The notes under the pieces are model-generated. The model was not told the DNA's origin, did not search any database, and saw nothing but the letters and a program-made list of their open reading frames with translations. Both the position numbers and the translations under genes were made by a program. From Chionis minor (taxonomy: Eukaryota; Chordata; Aves; Charadriiformes; Chionididae): a DNA stretch of 64,000 bases. Every line of letters begins with the position of its first letter. Position 1 is the first letter of the stretch. This document shows positions 25,753 to 38,637 of this stretch, in pieces. Where the stretch lies: positions 709,066 to 773,065 of the forward strand of contig VZSF01000012.1 of the NCBI GenBank assembly GCA_013398295.1, in the 5' to 3' direction.

Positions 25753-26413
25753 GTCTTAAATAAGCTTTGAATAAATTTCTTATACAACTAAGAGAAGTGT
25801 GAGTAGAGAAAATAAATGTGGATAGTAACAGCTGCTGCGCTGGCCCAAATGGATGTCGTCTTAGCTGAATGTTATGTTTCAGTGTGCTGTAGTAGATTTA
25901 TAGGTAGCTTTCAGTTTTAATAATTCAGTATTTACTTTTTACTAAGACACAGTGAACTTCTCTTGTGACCCTGGCTACCATGAAATCCATCATCTTACCA
26001 GTGCACATTTTGAAGTCTCACTGTGGCGCATTTCACCTTTCTTCAGATCTCTTTTGAAAACAAGCTAGTGCCTAGACAGCCTTCAGCCATGGCAGTACAC
26101 TTGTATTTTCTTTGTGTACCATAAAAACTTCACAACAATGAGATGTATCCTTTGTGCTCAGAATTACCAAATCCTCTGAGGAGATAATAGGCTTTAGTTA
26201 ACAGTGCTTTGTAGAGAAGGTTAAAGAGAAGGAAGAGCCTCTGAGACTTTAGGCAGAGGAGAGAGAGCTTCAAGTGGACTGATGTTTTATACCCTTCCGT
26301 CATAAGTCAGGAAGAGACAAAGAGATGGAAGGTGAACCACTGGGTCACCAGATTCTATCTGGGGAAGCTATGCAAGTGTTTTAAGCTGTGTTCAACTGTT
26401 TTTCTTTCAACAG

Positions 26414-26506
26414 ACTTTGGGAACTATCACTGCAGTGCCCATTAAGGTTCCTCAGGTCAGCTCCTTGCAGAGGTTGGCAGGACAAGGACCAGCAGTGCTA
26501 CCTCAG
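26414..26506 (+). CDS. PHF21B: PHF21B coding exon, right copy (likely the same exon)
   Basis: Identical in sequence, splice sites and phase to the exon at 24484-24576. If the block duplication is an assembly artefact, only one exon exists, and this copy is the one joined to the downstream intron. If the duplication were real, the gene would carry a tandem in-frame exon that could be used twice, once or alternatively. I favour the artefact explanation because there is no divergence over 1.9 kb, including intron and dead transposon sequence. Confidence 0.85.
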
Positions 26507-26920
26507 GTAAAAAAAACAGTTCCAAAGGGGGATTTGTGTCATTTTATATGTATTCTACTCTGTTCCTGTCCAGTGCTCAGACCTGGGTAGGTCAGCACAC
26601 TCATTTTGCTGAATAAAGACTCATCTTCAGTGAGTTGAACACCAGAACTGTGATTGTCTCCGGTTCGTGGAAAAAAAAAAAAGATAAATTAGTTTTCTTC
26701 TGGGAGCATACTGTTATTAGGACAATGAAAAGCTATAAAAAATCTTGCAGATTCACTGTGGAAGAACAAAGTACATATGGTGAAATGTAAATTTATGCTT
26801 CATAAGATGAATCACAAATCACAGAGGTAAAAATCTGCAATTCTTGAATTAAAAAAAAGTGGTGGAAGTATTAACCTTTCTGTTTGTGATTTAGCCTCAC
26901 ACATTCTTTTGCTAACTTAC

Positions 26921-27160
26921 TTGCGTTATCCTTGTCTATCCCAGTATAAAGTTTTGGCTCCACTAACCCAGGTGCCAGACAGAGGCAAGATTGGCTGGGT
27001 AGGAGTGAAAGAAGAGTTACACTCAGAGATTTTAAAAATCTTTTCAAACTGTGTTTTCTTTTCTGAATATCCATCACTGTTTCCCTAACCATACACTTTA
27101 TTCCCCATTTCAACCCTCTTCCTCAAAATTTTTGGATGTAGTTTTCAATAACTGTTTTGC
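26921..27160. repeat. Unclassified 240-bp repeat, copy A
   Basis: A copy of about 240 bases that recurs at 28152-28390 in the same orientation. By eye the two differ at roughly a dozen positions plus a 2-base indel, so this is an old duplication, unlike the gap-flanked identical blocks. I do not recognise a transposon family, terminal repeats or a poly-A tail. Minus-strand frames in both copies share a serine/leucine-rich peptide (SLSVTLLSLLPSQ), but they are short and start or stop differently. Confidence 0.8.
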
Positions 27161-28151
27161 TGCAGTTCTATGGTTTGCTTTTTGGAGTCATGATTATTAA
27201 GTATATTTCTCCCTGTGTGGCTCTTAGAGGTCTGTTTTTGATGAACACTTTTCTATCACTGAAGTCAATGCTGGGTCTTCCTATTGTTCCTTTATTTTTT
27301 TATTAATATTTTCTTAGTGTCAGAATCTAGTAGAAGCTCTGTGAGCTAAATCTGCCTGGAGGAAGGAGTATTTCCGAGATAAAGTTCTTAAATTCTCTCT
27401 TTAAATTACATTTTGTGGAAGGCAAAGTTGTGAACATAAAAGAAGGTTATAGTTTTCTTATCAAGTTCAAGACTTTGCTTTTCAGTTGTTCTTACAGCAT
27501 AATAACACATTGATTTCTGCCATTTTGAGGTGTCAAAGATGAGCAGATTGCTCCTGAAAATAAATGAGGTTCAAGAGCAGCTGAAAGACCTGTAACAGGG
27601 GCTTAAATTATCATTAAGGTTCTGTTTCAGCAATGATGATGGCATTGCAAATGCTGCACTTAGGGAGGCATCAATGTTCTATACTTTTGTTAAGTAGAAA
27701 AATTTTCATTCAGCGTTTGATTCAATTTTGAAGAATTGGAAAAAGTGGAGGAAGCTGATTTCTTCAACTTTTTGAAAAGTGCATACATCCTTTCTGTCTT
27801 GCTGTTTAGCTCATGGCAATATTTGTGTTTGTATTTCGCTTTGTTTTGCTCCTTTCCTAGCACAGCATTCAATTTCAGACCTGTTTATCTAATCATACTT
27901 AATACTAATGAAACACCTACCCTTCCTCAGCAGCCCTGAGCCATAGTTCACTAAATTTTCTGTTGCATATAGATAGCATGGGAAATAACCACAGCAATAT
28001 CGTTTCTGTGAAAACTAAAAACACAGTAGGCAGCTGTATGTAAGACTACATTATCAGGGGTAGTCTTACATTTGGAGCTTTTTCTGACTTGTCACAGGCC
28101 AATACCTCCTTCTTCAACAGCAGCTTGCCCCTTTTACAGGCTGTGACCTCC

Positions 28152-28390
28152 TTTGCGTGATCCCTGTCTATCCCAGTATAAAGTTTTGGCTCCACTAACC
28201 CAGGTGCCAGACAGAGGCAAGATTGGCTGGGTAGGAGTGAAAGAAGAGTTACACTCAGAGATTTTTTAAATCTTTTCAAACTGTGTTTTCTTTTCTGAAT
28301 ATCGATCAGTTTCCCTAACCATATACTGTATTCCCCTTTTCAACCCTCTTTCTCAAAATTTTTGGATGTCATTTTCAGCAACTGTTTTGC
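28152..28390. repeat. Unclassified 240-bp repeat, copy B
   Basis: Second copy of the 26921-27160 sequence, about 1.23 kb downstream and in the same orientation. The similarity begins around 'ttgcg' and ends around 'aactgttttgct', with different DNA on both sides. It may be a local segmental duplication or two insertions of a repeat family I do not know. Confidence 0.8.
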
Positions 28391-29861
28391 TTGTTGATGG
28401 TCTGTCTGGTCTATCGTAGTATACCTGTTCTTCCCCAATTCAAAGCTTACAGAGAAGTTGAAAATTTCCATATTGTTTCCTAGTGAGGAACTCCCTCCAC
28501 CCACCAAAGCTTTCTGCTTGATGTCTTAAGAGAGATAAAGTTTTCATCTACAAATGGAAAGTTTGGCTTCTAACTAAATAGTCAAATGCCTTCAAAATGT
28601 ATTTAATGTAGCCATAAATCAGAGAGATGTAAAGCTGTCATTCAGGCAGATACAGCTGGTTACAGGTGACCTGGGAGGCCACTGTAAGTGAGCTGCAGCA
28701 TCATGGCACTGTGAAAGCTCTCCTTTGTAATAACTGTAGGTAAGTGCATAGTCACCTCTGGCAAATTTTGAGGGTCTATAAGAATCTGTGGTCCAGGAGA
28801 ACTGGAAGCTTCAGATAGAAATATAAAAATGCCAGGAAGCAAACCATGTAATACCACAAAGGTATTATGGTAAAGAATGCCTCTTCCCTCTTCTCCCTCG
28901 TAGCTCTGAGAAAACAAGCACCATATGAAAGATGATTTGGAAATTAAGGGGCTTATGATATCTTCCTGTAGGAGCTGGAAAATGTGCAGAATGAAATCCT
29001 ATCACAGTCCATGTCCTCTCAGCTATTGTGCATCAGACTTGGTTACAGAGCAGGCTGGTTACTAACCTCCTTTTGTCTCCCCTGGGCGACAGGCATGGCT
29101 CCTGTACCTTGCTCTGAGTTAGTGGCACAACCCTACCATTCCAGGACTGACTTTCTGGGAGATAGCTTTGCGACCATCTCCCAAGCATACTAACAAGCAG
29201 AGCCCAGCTGAGTTTGGCATCTGCTAAAATCTTTACTCTGGGTGCCCATGTAGCAGCAAATTAGAGAGACAGCTTTTTGAAAACAAAACAATATTCACCA
29301 TTCCTCCTCCAAGGAATCCCTAGTACTTCGCTCAAAGAATTAAAGCGGTACAATGTCCATACTCATGCATGTTAGCTATGGCTGAATGTTGTTCTGCAAG
29401 GTATCACACCTTCCTCGACCTGCATCTCTGCAAAGTCTAGCTTAAATAGTGAATAACAGCAATGAAACCATGGCAGCAAAGGCTTCAACCAGCCCACCGC
29501 ATGCCTGCCTATTTACTCAAATGGTTAAATCTAGGTGTAGTTTGTGCAAGTGCAGTGGTAGGCACAGTGGCCATCACCTAAACGGGCTTAATCTCGCCTG
29601 TACGTGCTGCTGCCTCACGTCTTGCCTGTGGAAGGGTGGAAGGCCTAGATGGATTCCTTTTGGGATCCCGGCCATGTTAGGAGCCTACTCGTCTCTGAGT
29701 TGGCCTCTGGAAGTGGCTTCACTCTTAGCCAGACAGATTGCACTTCTGTTTCAGGTGCATGTAGATAAATGGGATTAATCCAGGTCAGTGTCTGCATTCT
29801 TGACAGCACACCGATTGCTACCTGACATTTCTCCTTTTGGCCAGTCTCATAGTTTCCTTGG

Positions 29862-29918
29862 GATTTCAGACTCCCAAGGAAAGATTTCAGACTTCCAAGG
29901 GATTTCAGACTTCAGATT
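29862..29918. repeat. Short imperfect tandem repeat, about three units
   Basis: Units begin with gatttcagact at 29862, 29883 and 29901, giving spacings of 21 and 18 bases. The unit body is 'cccaagga' or 'tccaagg', and the last copy is partial. It is a local slippage repeat with no coding context. Confidence 0.7.
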
Positions 29919-31304
29919 TAGATGGAGGCTTGAGAGGCATAAGCATTGCCAGACTGCCTGGACAGAAACAGGAGACTCCCCCATTTAAGGGCCCCTCATC
30001 ACATCTAAAGGAGTTTTATATTTTTGATGCTTTCATTCTCCTCATCTAGACAGCCTCTTTTGATTTACCTCTATGCAGTCAAGCAGGAAAATACCACACA
30101 AGTAAACTGAGGCACTTAACGATACTTATGTAAAATAATACATACAGCTTTCTCATTTTCCACATTTGTACAGATACTTGTCGTTTATTTTGTTCATTTG
30201 AATGGGTTTACGATATGACCCCCTGGGAGCTCTTCCATATGGGGAATGAAGTTTCAAAATCTGCACATTCACAAATGGCAGCAAAATCCCATCACTTAGT
30301 GCAGAACTGCTATTAAATGGTGAGCAAACAAACATTAATTACAAGTTCATTGCACAATACAAACAATATTTCTTCAGGCATTCATTATTTGCCAAAACAA
30401 GCCTCTTTGGCAGACTTTTTTCCTTTTCTTTTTTTAAAATTTTTTTTACAGAATATGAAGTTATTTTTGCTTTCATGAAGTAAATCAAATTTCTGCTATG
30501 AGCTGTGATGTTTGGGAAATTAATTCCAGGTAGTCTTTCTCTTCTTACTTTGGCCTTTGAGGTTTCCAGCTGGGTGAGATGTTTTGAAACTGCAGAGCCT
30601 CTGCTGCACTCTGAGAAGCAAATCCTGGAGCTCCTCTACTCAAGCGCATGGGTGATGCACTCTCTTACTCTTGAGTTGTTCCTCTGCTTTATGGCACCCA
30701 TCAACTGTGAGGGTGGGTGGCCTTATATCAGATTGGGGTCCAGTTTCCAACTGCAGTGCAGTCTATTTTGAACTGGTTTACATAAAAATATGTCGCACTG
30801 TAGCCACCTGAAGGCACGTGGGAAACCTTATTTTCTGTTCTTTGAATGGAAGATTTTAAATGAAATGGTGACAATATTAAAATAAACCTTCCATTTTGTT
30901 GTCAGTAATTTGGGCCCAATCCAATTCTTGTTCAAATTAACGTAGAGACTGTGGTGATTTGAATAGCAGTTAAATCAGATTATAATGCTATTTCCCTGAC
31001 CTATTTTTCCAGTCTTGGTTGAAGGCAGGGCTTGGGTTGGCTTTGCTCATGACCTTGCTGATTAGAGGGGAACAGAGACACACGTAGCAGATGCTTGTGG
31101 TGGAGCTATCTTGCAAGTCAGTGGTGAAAACAAACAGGTATGCACAACCGCTCTAGACAAAATGTGCCTGTTTTTCAATCAGCTGTAGCCAGTTCTGCTG
31201 TCAAGTGCTGCTTATTTTTTATCTTCTGTAGTGATTTTAATATGCATAATTCGTTAGTGTTTGAATTCGAGGACTGCGGGCTGCTTTGGGACAGGGGCTG
31301 TTTT

Positions 31305-31640
31305 CATAGAATCATAGAATCACTTGGGTTGGAAGAGACCTTCAAGATCATCAAGTCCAACCATAAACCTACACTGCCAAAACCACCCCTAAACCATGTC
31401 CCCCAGCACCATGTCTACTCGTATTTTAAATACCTCCAGGGATGGCAATTCCACCACCTCCCTGGGCAGCCTGTTCCAATGCTTGATAACCCTTTCTGTA
31501 AAGAAGTTTTTCCTAATATCCAATGTAAACCTCCCCTGGCACAACTTGAGGCCATTTCCTCTTGTCCTGTCAACAAGAGTTTTGTTACCATGTGTTTTGT
31601 ACCATGGGAGCCCAGCCAGAGACTGTGGTCTCTACATCTT
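31305..31640 (-). mobile_element. CR1 3'-end fragment, reverse orientation
   Basis: The + strand begins with the reversed CR1 tail repeat 'catagaatcatagaatcac'. It continues with 'ttggaagagaccttcaagat' and 'catcaagtccaacc', then the reverse complement of the CR1 3' coding and UTR region ('cctgggcagcctgttccaat' and 'tttttcctaatatcc'). This is the classic avian CR1 3' end, inserted on the minus strand and truncated at its 5' side. The right boundary is approximate because similarity fades after the 'cttgtcctgtc' motif. The two long + strand open frames crossing it are antisense to the element and not genes. Confidence 0.88.
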
Positions 31641-32939
31641 CCCGAAACTTAAACGCACATTCTCATTTTTAAAATTTCTCGTCATAGTTCTCGTGAGCAC
31701 AGTTCCACTGATAGCTGCTGCTTCTCTTCAAGTGTACTAAACCCAACCACTATTCCTGCCTTGCCTAGTGACAGGGATTCTGGAAGATTACTTGAGAGGA
31801 AAGTGACTCCTATAGACAGAACCCAAGTCATGTGATGCCACTGTGTACTGTAGAAGAAACGTGTTAACAGATTGGTCCGTGGCAAAGCCTCTCTCTGTTG
31901 GCATCATAAGTCTTAAAAAAAAATTATATATTTTAAAGTGTAATGTGGTAAGACTCTGCATAGCCATTAGAAAGTGGAAAAATATTACTAAATGCAAGTC
32001 AGCCTTTTGTGAAACTAGAAGAGAAGCTAGCAGGTATACACGTTTGTATAAAAAGTTACACAGAATTGTGCAGTGAAGAGACAAGAGCACTTTATTGTTT
32101 GTTTGAGTAAAGAATAATTAAATTGGGTGAGGTCATTATTACAATATCAGAGGAGAAAAGGACTATAATCCCCTAAGGGATGTCATACACCTTTCTGGTA
32201 TATAACCCTCAGCGCTTCCAGGGGGATGTGTTGGAATGCTAGTGGAGAAGAGAGATAATCTAATTCAGGGTAACTTAATCAGCGTGGTATATAACCAAGC
32301 TAAGGGTTTCGCAACAGTATTTAATATTCCTTGACTGTATGAGTGCAGAAAACAGAAACAAAATCGCTTTTCCAAAAGAAAGGTTTGCAGGGGCCTGGCT
32401 GAAAATGTAACCCTTAATAAATATAGTTGTTAATCTGTTTTATTCTATATAAGCTTTTATACTGTGCTTGTCACTGTATTTGAAGGACCTTCCGGTAATG
32501 TGTTACGCACAAAGATTAACATCTGTTGTGAGCTATTTCTTCTGTCATCCTTTCCCTTTGGGAAGAAGTGCATGCAGCTGAGAGTTCTGGTTAGGGTTCC
32601 TTTTTATCAGTTGGCTTATTTTTAATAGGCATGCTACTATTAATTGCATGCCACTATATATTTCTGTCAGAGAAGCATAGCATAGAAAATGTTTATCGTA
32701 GAAATTGGTGAGGTTTGTGCCCTTAATTCATAGAGAAGAAAGTTGAACTGCCTGCCTATATGAGCATCAGCCTTGCTGTAGAGACTCCCTGCACCAGAGG
32801 CACCTGGCCACCTTGACCTTTCATACTAAGTCTTTGCAGGGAGAGCTTTGAAGATTGGGATGAAAACCCAGGACTACATTGAAAAGTCTGTGGGAATCTC
32901 AGTTACCCACTAGTGGATAGGTTTGATAGGTAGCCTCTG

Positions 32940-33860
32940 TTGCTGATGGAGGCATGGGCTTGTTGGAGCGACTGGAGTACTCCATGGTATCTATTTTATA
33001 GTGCTGTAGTGCAGCCAAGACAGATGAAGGTATTACTAAGGTGGTGCGATAAGAACTGTTTCTTGTGGATAGTGGTATGCCAGAGATTGGCAGCGATGAG
33101 AAATCCAGTCTTCTGCAGTATGGACAAAGATGAGCGTGTATGGTATGTCAAGGAGACTACACCCAGATGCAAATTTTCCAAAGCACCTCCCTCTGTTACC
33201 TCTGCCTTTCTGAGTTTCAATGTCAGTTGTCTGTTCTTAATGAGAGAACTGATCCAGATGGTGGGGAAAGAGAACCAGAACTGGCTGTTACTGATGCTTA
33301 AGACCTTCCGATCCAGTGTTGTGAACATTTTGAAAAGGACCTTTGGGGAAGTCAGATCTCCATGATAGTCTGCACATAGGACCCTAAAGTATGCATACAG
33401 CCCCCATGAAAGATTCAAGCCATTTTAACACCTGACATGGTACCTTTTTCCGGGTGAAAACTCTCATGTTTCTCCATGTCAAATGCTGCTTTGCAGAGTA
33501 TCAGAAAGATGAGAAGAAATGTCCCTTCTCTCCATTTGCACCCATGCGAATGATGTGGCTTCAGATCCATGTCTGGCTTGGATAAGGACTATGCTGTGTC
33601 TCTGAACCTCCATGCCTCTTGTACGAGCTTGCAATAGGCCTCTGGCCAAATGACAGGCAGATAGGAAGGTCTTCTCTGTCTGCAGTACCTCAGCAGAACC
33701 TTGGAGGAATTTACTGCTCTGCTTCCTGTCCCCAAAACCTTCATTTTCATCTTCTGATATCTGAGGTTTTGTGTGCTTCCATCTTGCTCAGGCTGTCAGC
33801 AGACAGAAATGGTTTTTGTCATTATTTTTATCATTATTTTGTCTTTCCAGTTTTTTAATT
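32940..33860. other. Unrecognised intronic stretch with overlapping antiparallel open frames
   Basis: A 141-codon frame on the + strand (32940-33365) and a 140-codon frame on the - strand (32996-33418) overlap here, and a 79-codon frame follows on the + strand (33619-33858). None matches a family I recognise, none has convincing splice sites or codon bias, and both orientations cannot be coding. They may be chance frames or remains of an old inserted coding sequence. Confidence 0.25.
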
Positions 33861-33904
33861 TTGGCTAGTAAATGAGTTGAGGCTCATCGAATCATTATAA
33901 TACG

Positions 33905-34175
33905 CTGTTAGTAGGATGAGGGGTGACTGTTTTAAACTGAAAGAGGGTAGATTTAGATTAGATATTAGGAAGAAATTCTTCAGTATGAGTGTGATGAGAC
34001 ACAGGAACAAGCTGTCTAGAGAAGTTGTGGATGCCCCATCCCTGAAAGTGTTCAAGGCCAGGTTGGATGAGGCTTTGAGCAACCTGGTATAGTGGGAGGT
34101 GTCCCTGCCCATGGCAGGGAGGTTGGAACTAGATGATCTTTAAGGGCCCTTCCAACCCAAACGATTCTCTGATTT
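33905..34175 (+). mobile_element. CR1 3'-end fragment, forward orientation
   Basis: This contains the CR1 3' coding end and UTR ('attaggaagaaattcttcag', 'ctgtctagagaagttgtgga', 'tgttcaaggccaggttggat', 'gaactagatgatctttaagg', 'cccttccaaccc') and ends near a degenerate tail 'gattctctgatt'. It is a short 5'-truncated insertion in the sense orientation relative to PHF21B and lies about 2.3 kb downstream of the reverse fragment. It is separate from the larger CR1 at 22520 and more diverged at the tail. Confidence 0.88.
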
Positions 34176-37100
34176 TTCTCTAGAAGCAGGAAAGGCTCTT
34201 AAAGTGATGGACAGTACAAAGCAGTGACATCCATGGTCTTTAAAGTGACACCAGAGTTTGAGTCCAATGAATGGCCAGCTCTGTGGATTAGTCCAGAGCT
34301 CACCTATGAAAGTGTGCAGATAGGAGGAAGGCAGACAGATGTTCACTCATTTGTGCCTAAAGGCTTCATGGACACTTTATATTTAAATTGAAGTAAGTTA
34401 ATCATAGATGAGTATCTGTGAGAGAAGCAAGCTGACTTGTAATGCTGAAAAGAGTAGAAATGGAAGTAAGTTTTTGACTGGTGTGTATAATCACAGTCTA
34501 GCTTTTATATTTCTATTGTAATCCTAGGCAATAAAGATAAAATTCTTTCCACAGAGGCACATAGATAACTGCATATTCAAGGACAGAATCATTGTGAAGA
34601 AGGGAAAAAGCAGCAATCCTTGTCAACTTCAACCCTTACTTGTTATTTTTTGGAATAATATTGATTTTAATTTGCTGGTTTAATGGTAGTTTTTCCCTTT
34701 GCAAATGGAAAAGAGCCACTTAATGAATCATCAACTCAATAGCAGCAATGCCAAACCAGGAAATACAGGCAATATAGCTGAGGAGAAAATATACATTTCA
34801 TTAGCAAAAGTCAGTCAAGTTCCTGTGAAAATACAGTTTTGTGTTCAAAACACCCATAACATTTTTAATAAAGAACTCCCACCTGACTGCCTTATGCCAA
34901 CATCCACAAAAAGCAGAGCTGGCAGATTCCCACACAAACATCCCTCTCAGCAAAACTTCCATTTCTGTAGTATCAAGCAAAGCTGAAGGAGAAGAAAAAC
35001 TAAATGAAATAGCTTTGTCTTCTTAAAAATTGCACAAGGGTTATAATATCTGTGTGTCAACTTTACACTGAAGTTGACTATCTATGACTAATGAATTGAA
35101 ATACCAAAGCACTGTAGGTACACAGTCCAGTGGAAAATGTCTGATATAGTGAATGTAATCTGAATATGTGTGAAAAGAGTGATTCTTGAGTTGCATGGCA
35201 TATAAAATGAGAGACTAGGATTTGTTTCAAGGTGCTAGTTGCTGTTCTGGCCTTACTGAAGTTTATCCAAATTTGCTGTTGGTTTCAGTCAAATTAAGAT
35301 TTCTTCCCTGGTCCTCACTTTCCAGAGCAGCAGGATTGGAAATGTGGGCTGGAGAAGTTGCTTGGGTTTTCCCCTGCATTTCATATCTTTCTTCTGTGGC
35401 TTCCCAGCCTCATATTCCAGGTAGATGCTGAGGGGCTTATGTTGTATGTGAACACAGGATTCACTGAGCTGTGTCATCTTACCTGGGGTTTCCTCATGAT
35501 ACACACTGAAAAGTAACTTCCTTTTCATGTAGAAAGAAAGAAATGTGTATGTGGATCCGTAGTCACGTGTGGTTTTAAGTCTTCCCCCTGTGGCAAGAAG
35601 ATAAACTATTTTTATTTTGACTGTGATCTCAGAGCAGGCTGAAGGTAATAAGAGCTTATCAGGAAAGGAACCAAAAATCAATGAAGCTGGAAACACTTGT
35701 ATTTAGGTCAGTTGGGCAACCTGGGTTTTAGGGTGTGTCATCGCCGTAAAGTTACACGGAAACCTTTTCTTTTACATAATTTTTTATTGATTAAAAAAAG
35801 AAGAGGGAGAGAGTCGGTCCTCAGCTGGCCTAAATAGGCACAGCTTTACTGAAGTCAGTGTGCATCTGTTCATTCTGGTGAAGGATATAATTACCCCATA
35901 TTGCACTCATTTTATCAGCCATTGCTAATGTTTTCTGTGTGATCCTCTAAAGCTTTTCAAGAATGAAAGCTCTGTCTGCTGCTCCCAGCACTTTGCCTCT
36001 GTGACATATGAATTGTGCCAAATCCATTTTGAGTTTTTGTTTTTAAGCTCCGAGTACAAGGGTGAAGTGAAAATAAAGTGTGAATAATGGTCTTTCTCTC
36101 AAAGGCAATGTGATATTGCGTTGAGCTGAAAAATTTACTCTCATACAGATCGGCCCTGCCAGTATGAAGGGCTGATGGATGCTGAGCACAATCCAGCTGA
36201 TATCTGATATTGGGGAGGGGGAGGGCTCTTCACTGTTGCTGACAAAGCTATAACAAGATCCAGGGACTGGAAGCTGAAGTTAGGCAAATTCAACCTTGCA
36301 ATAAAATGCCAGTCATGGGCATAATAAAATATTGTAACAGTTTATTTGGACTCGTGATGAATTCATTGTTAAGAAGTCTCTAGTATTTTCTTTTAAAATC
36401 AGCCATCAGTTTCTGGGAGAAATTCTATGGCCAGTCTGAGAAGCTGGAGGATTATGGTGATCCCTTTTGGTTTTGTAATCGAAGTGCAGTTGTTAACTTC
36501 CGTTCTTCACTAGGCAATAAGGAGAACACGTTTACCAGAATTGCCCTTAACAATTCTCATAGCACCTGCAGATCTGCACAGAGATAACTGTTCTAATTAA
36601 ATCTTGTCCTTTAGGACTACACAGGATTGCCCACAGAGACTGGAGGAATTGTGTGCTTTCTTTCCCTTCTCCTCCTTTTCCCCCATACTTGCTTGGGTTG
36701 GCTCTTGAAGGCTTATTTTGTAAGAGTTTCTCTTTTTTACATTCTTTTTCTTTGCCACAGCGCGGGAGTGTCTCACCTGATGGGATGTAGCTCAGGAAAT
36801 AGATTGCCCATGAACACAGTAGCCTTTGTCAATAGTGACACGCATCAGGCTCTCCCGCCTCCGCCACTCAGCAGTTCGTTCACCTCTCCGGTATTCAACC
36901 ATTTGCGCTCTTGAGAGCTGGAAAGATGTTTCGGTGTAGTGGAAGCCTTTGGGCTTCATATAGAGACATTTGGATGGAGCTGAATGATGTGGGATATACA
37001 AGAAGTCATATTAGTCACAGGAGCCGATTCCCTCCTGATCTGAAACTCTTTAAAATATACGAAATTAGAGGCTGCTAAACAAAATTGCGCTCTGCACGTC

Positions 37101-38637
37101 TCACAGGATTGGGCTCTCTGTTATCTCCTCATCTGAAAAGCAGACAGCCCCCACCTAGTGAATTCTCAGGCCTGGGAATATCTTCCTAAACAGTGTGCTC
37201 ACCTGCAGGCTATTTGAGAAGTACCAGGGGTGTCTGAATATTGCCGCCTAAAATCGAATGTTTCTGTTATTGTCGGTGTTGAGGAAACTCGGGAAAAACA
37301 TGGATTTGTGAAATCATTATATTCAAGAAGAAGCTCTCTCTTCTCCTGCATGTAGAGCCCTGGTAGTATCACATTCTGTTTTGACAGCTGTCAGAAGTTA
37401 AATGAAAGATATTTGGGGAGAAGAGGGTTGAGCTACAGGAGAATTGTTATTTGCAGCGCTCGCCAACAGTTGCAGTTTTCACTTGGTAACATACATGCTG
37501 TCTGTTATTCTTTCTCTTTTATTCTCCTTTGCTGAACTTCTGCGCCTTTTATTTCTGTGGCTCTTGTAACGGGGATAACAGCAGTGCGACCTGTGCTGCT
37601 TTCAGTAGAAAATGTCTTTTTGATACCTTGCATGTGAAATGCAGTCCATGCCCTGTCCTAGTTTTTCTCCAGTTCTTCTTCAGTGAGCGTCAGTTTCCAA
37701 ACTTCTGCCAGTGCCTCTGTCCTCCTTTCATCTCCCAAATTTAAGCTACAGTTTTGCCACAAGGAAGAGGAATTTATGCTCTTTCCTTCTTTTTTTTTTT
37801 TTTATTCCCAGCTGACACCATTTATTCTCACAGATTATTGTAGTAGTTTGGTTTTTAGCGTGAAACTCTGCTAAAGGTCTTTCACTTAGTGGTTTATCAA
37901 GTGCTTAGGCTCAGTTTTTATATTCAAGGGTGGGAAGGTTCGTAGGTGTCAGAGCACAAGGGATTCTATGCTTGCTTTCTGTTTTGCATTCATGCCCGTG
38001 GGCTGCAGAAATAAACATTATTTGAACTTTAACTTAATTCAGCTTTAACTCAAGAGCACCTGAAACTTCCTCTGTAGCCAAGCCTTTTTATTATTCTATA
38101 ATTGCAAATAAATACGCTCTCACAACCTTAGCTGAACTTGCCAGGGAGTTTGCAGAGGCTTAAGACTACGAAGACCGCTATACCTCCTTTGTATCACACG
38201 GTGGCAGAAAACGCCCAGCATATATTCCTGTGCTATACCAGTTTGATAAGTCGTATCAGGTATTTCAGTATGCAGCGCTGTGCAGGAAGAGCTTATTTTG
38301 TAGCAAAATAACATGCATTCATCCACAACTTGCAGAATGTGTGTTAAGGGTGTGTATAAAATTAATTGAGGTATTACACCTGACAGTCACTATATATATG
38401 TGATAGTGTAGAAAAGATAATTATATAGCTGGAATATGTATAGGCATTTAGCTTTAATTAGGCTTTTGATTAAATATAAAAGTGCAATTAAGAATGACAG
38501 ATACAGTAGATCCTGGTAGACTACATGACAGTTTTTGGTTAGAAAAACTCCTGAGCTGATTTTTTGTCAGACTTGATTTTTTCTAAAGATCTCAGTGACT
38601 CTTCTATTGACTCTTTGATGTGAAGTACTCCTTATTT

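Larger units (their letters stand above)
24760..26688. repeat. Right copy of 1929-bp duplicated block
   Basis: Second copy of the 22830-24758 block, containing the 3' part of the CR1 element and the same PHF21B exon. After 'aagataaa' at its right end the sequence continues into unique DNA, whereas the left copy stops at the N. The simplest model is that this copy is continuous with the downstream intron, and the left one is the end of an adjoining contig. Confidence 0.95.

Noticed and set aside
29449..29778. A 109-codon + strand frame with several cysteines.
   Set aside because: The cysteine spacing fits no zinc-binding family I know, and there is no splice or promoter support.
31140..31740. 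170- and 114-codon + strand frames.
   Set aside because: They run antisense through a CR1 3' end, whose reverse complement is often open in birds. They are not genes.
36761..36890. Exon-like stretch after a strong pyrimidine tract and CAG acceptor, with an open frame reading through a proline-rich end (QALPPPPLSSS).
   Set aside because: The open frame needs an entry phase that the preceding phase-0 exon does not provide. In the correct phase a stop follows within ten codons, and the possible donor (gtattc) is poor. No PHF21 protein has this segment as far as I know.
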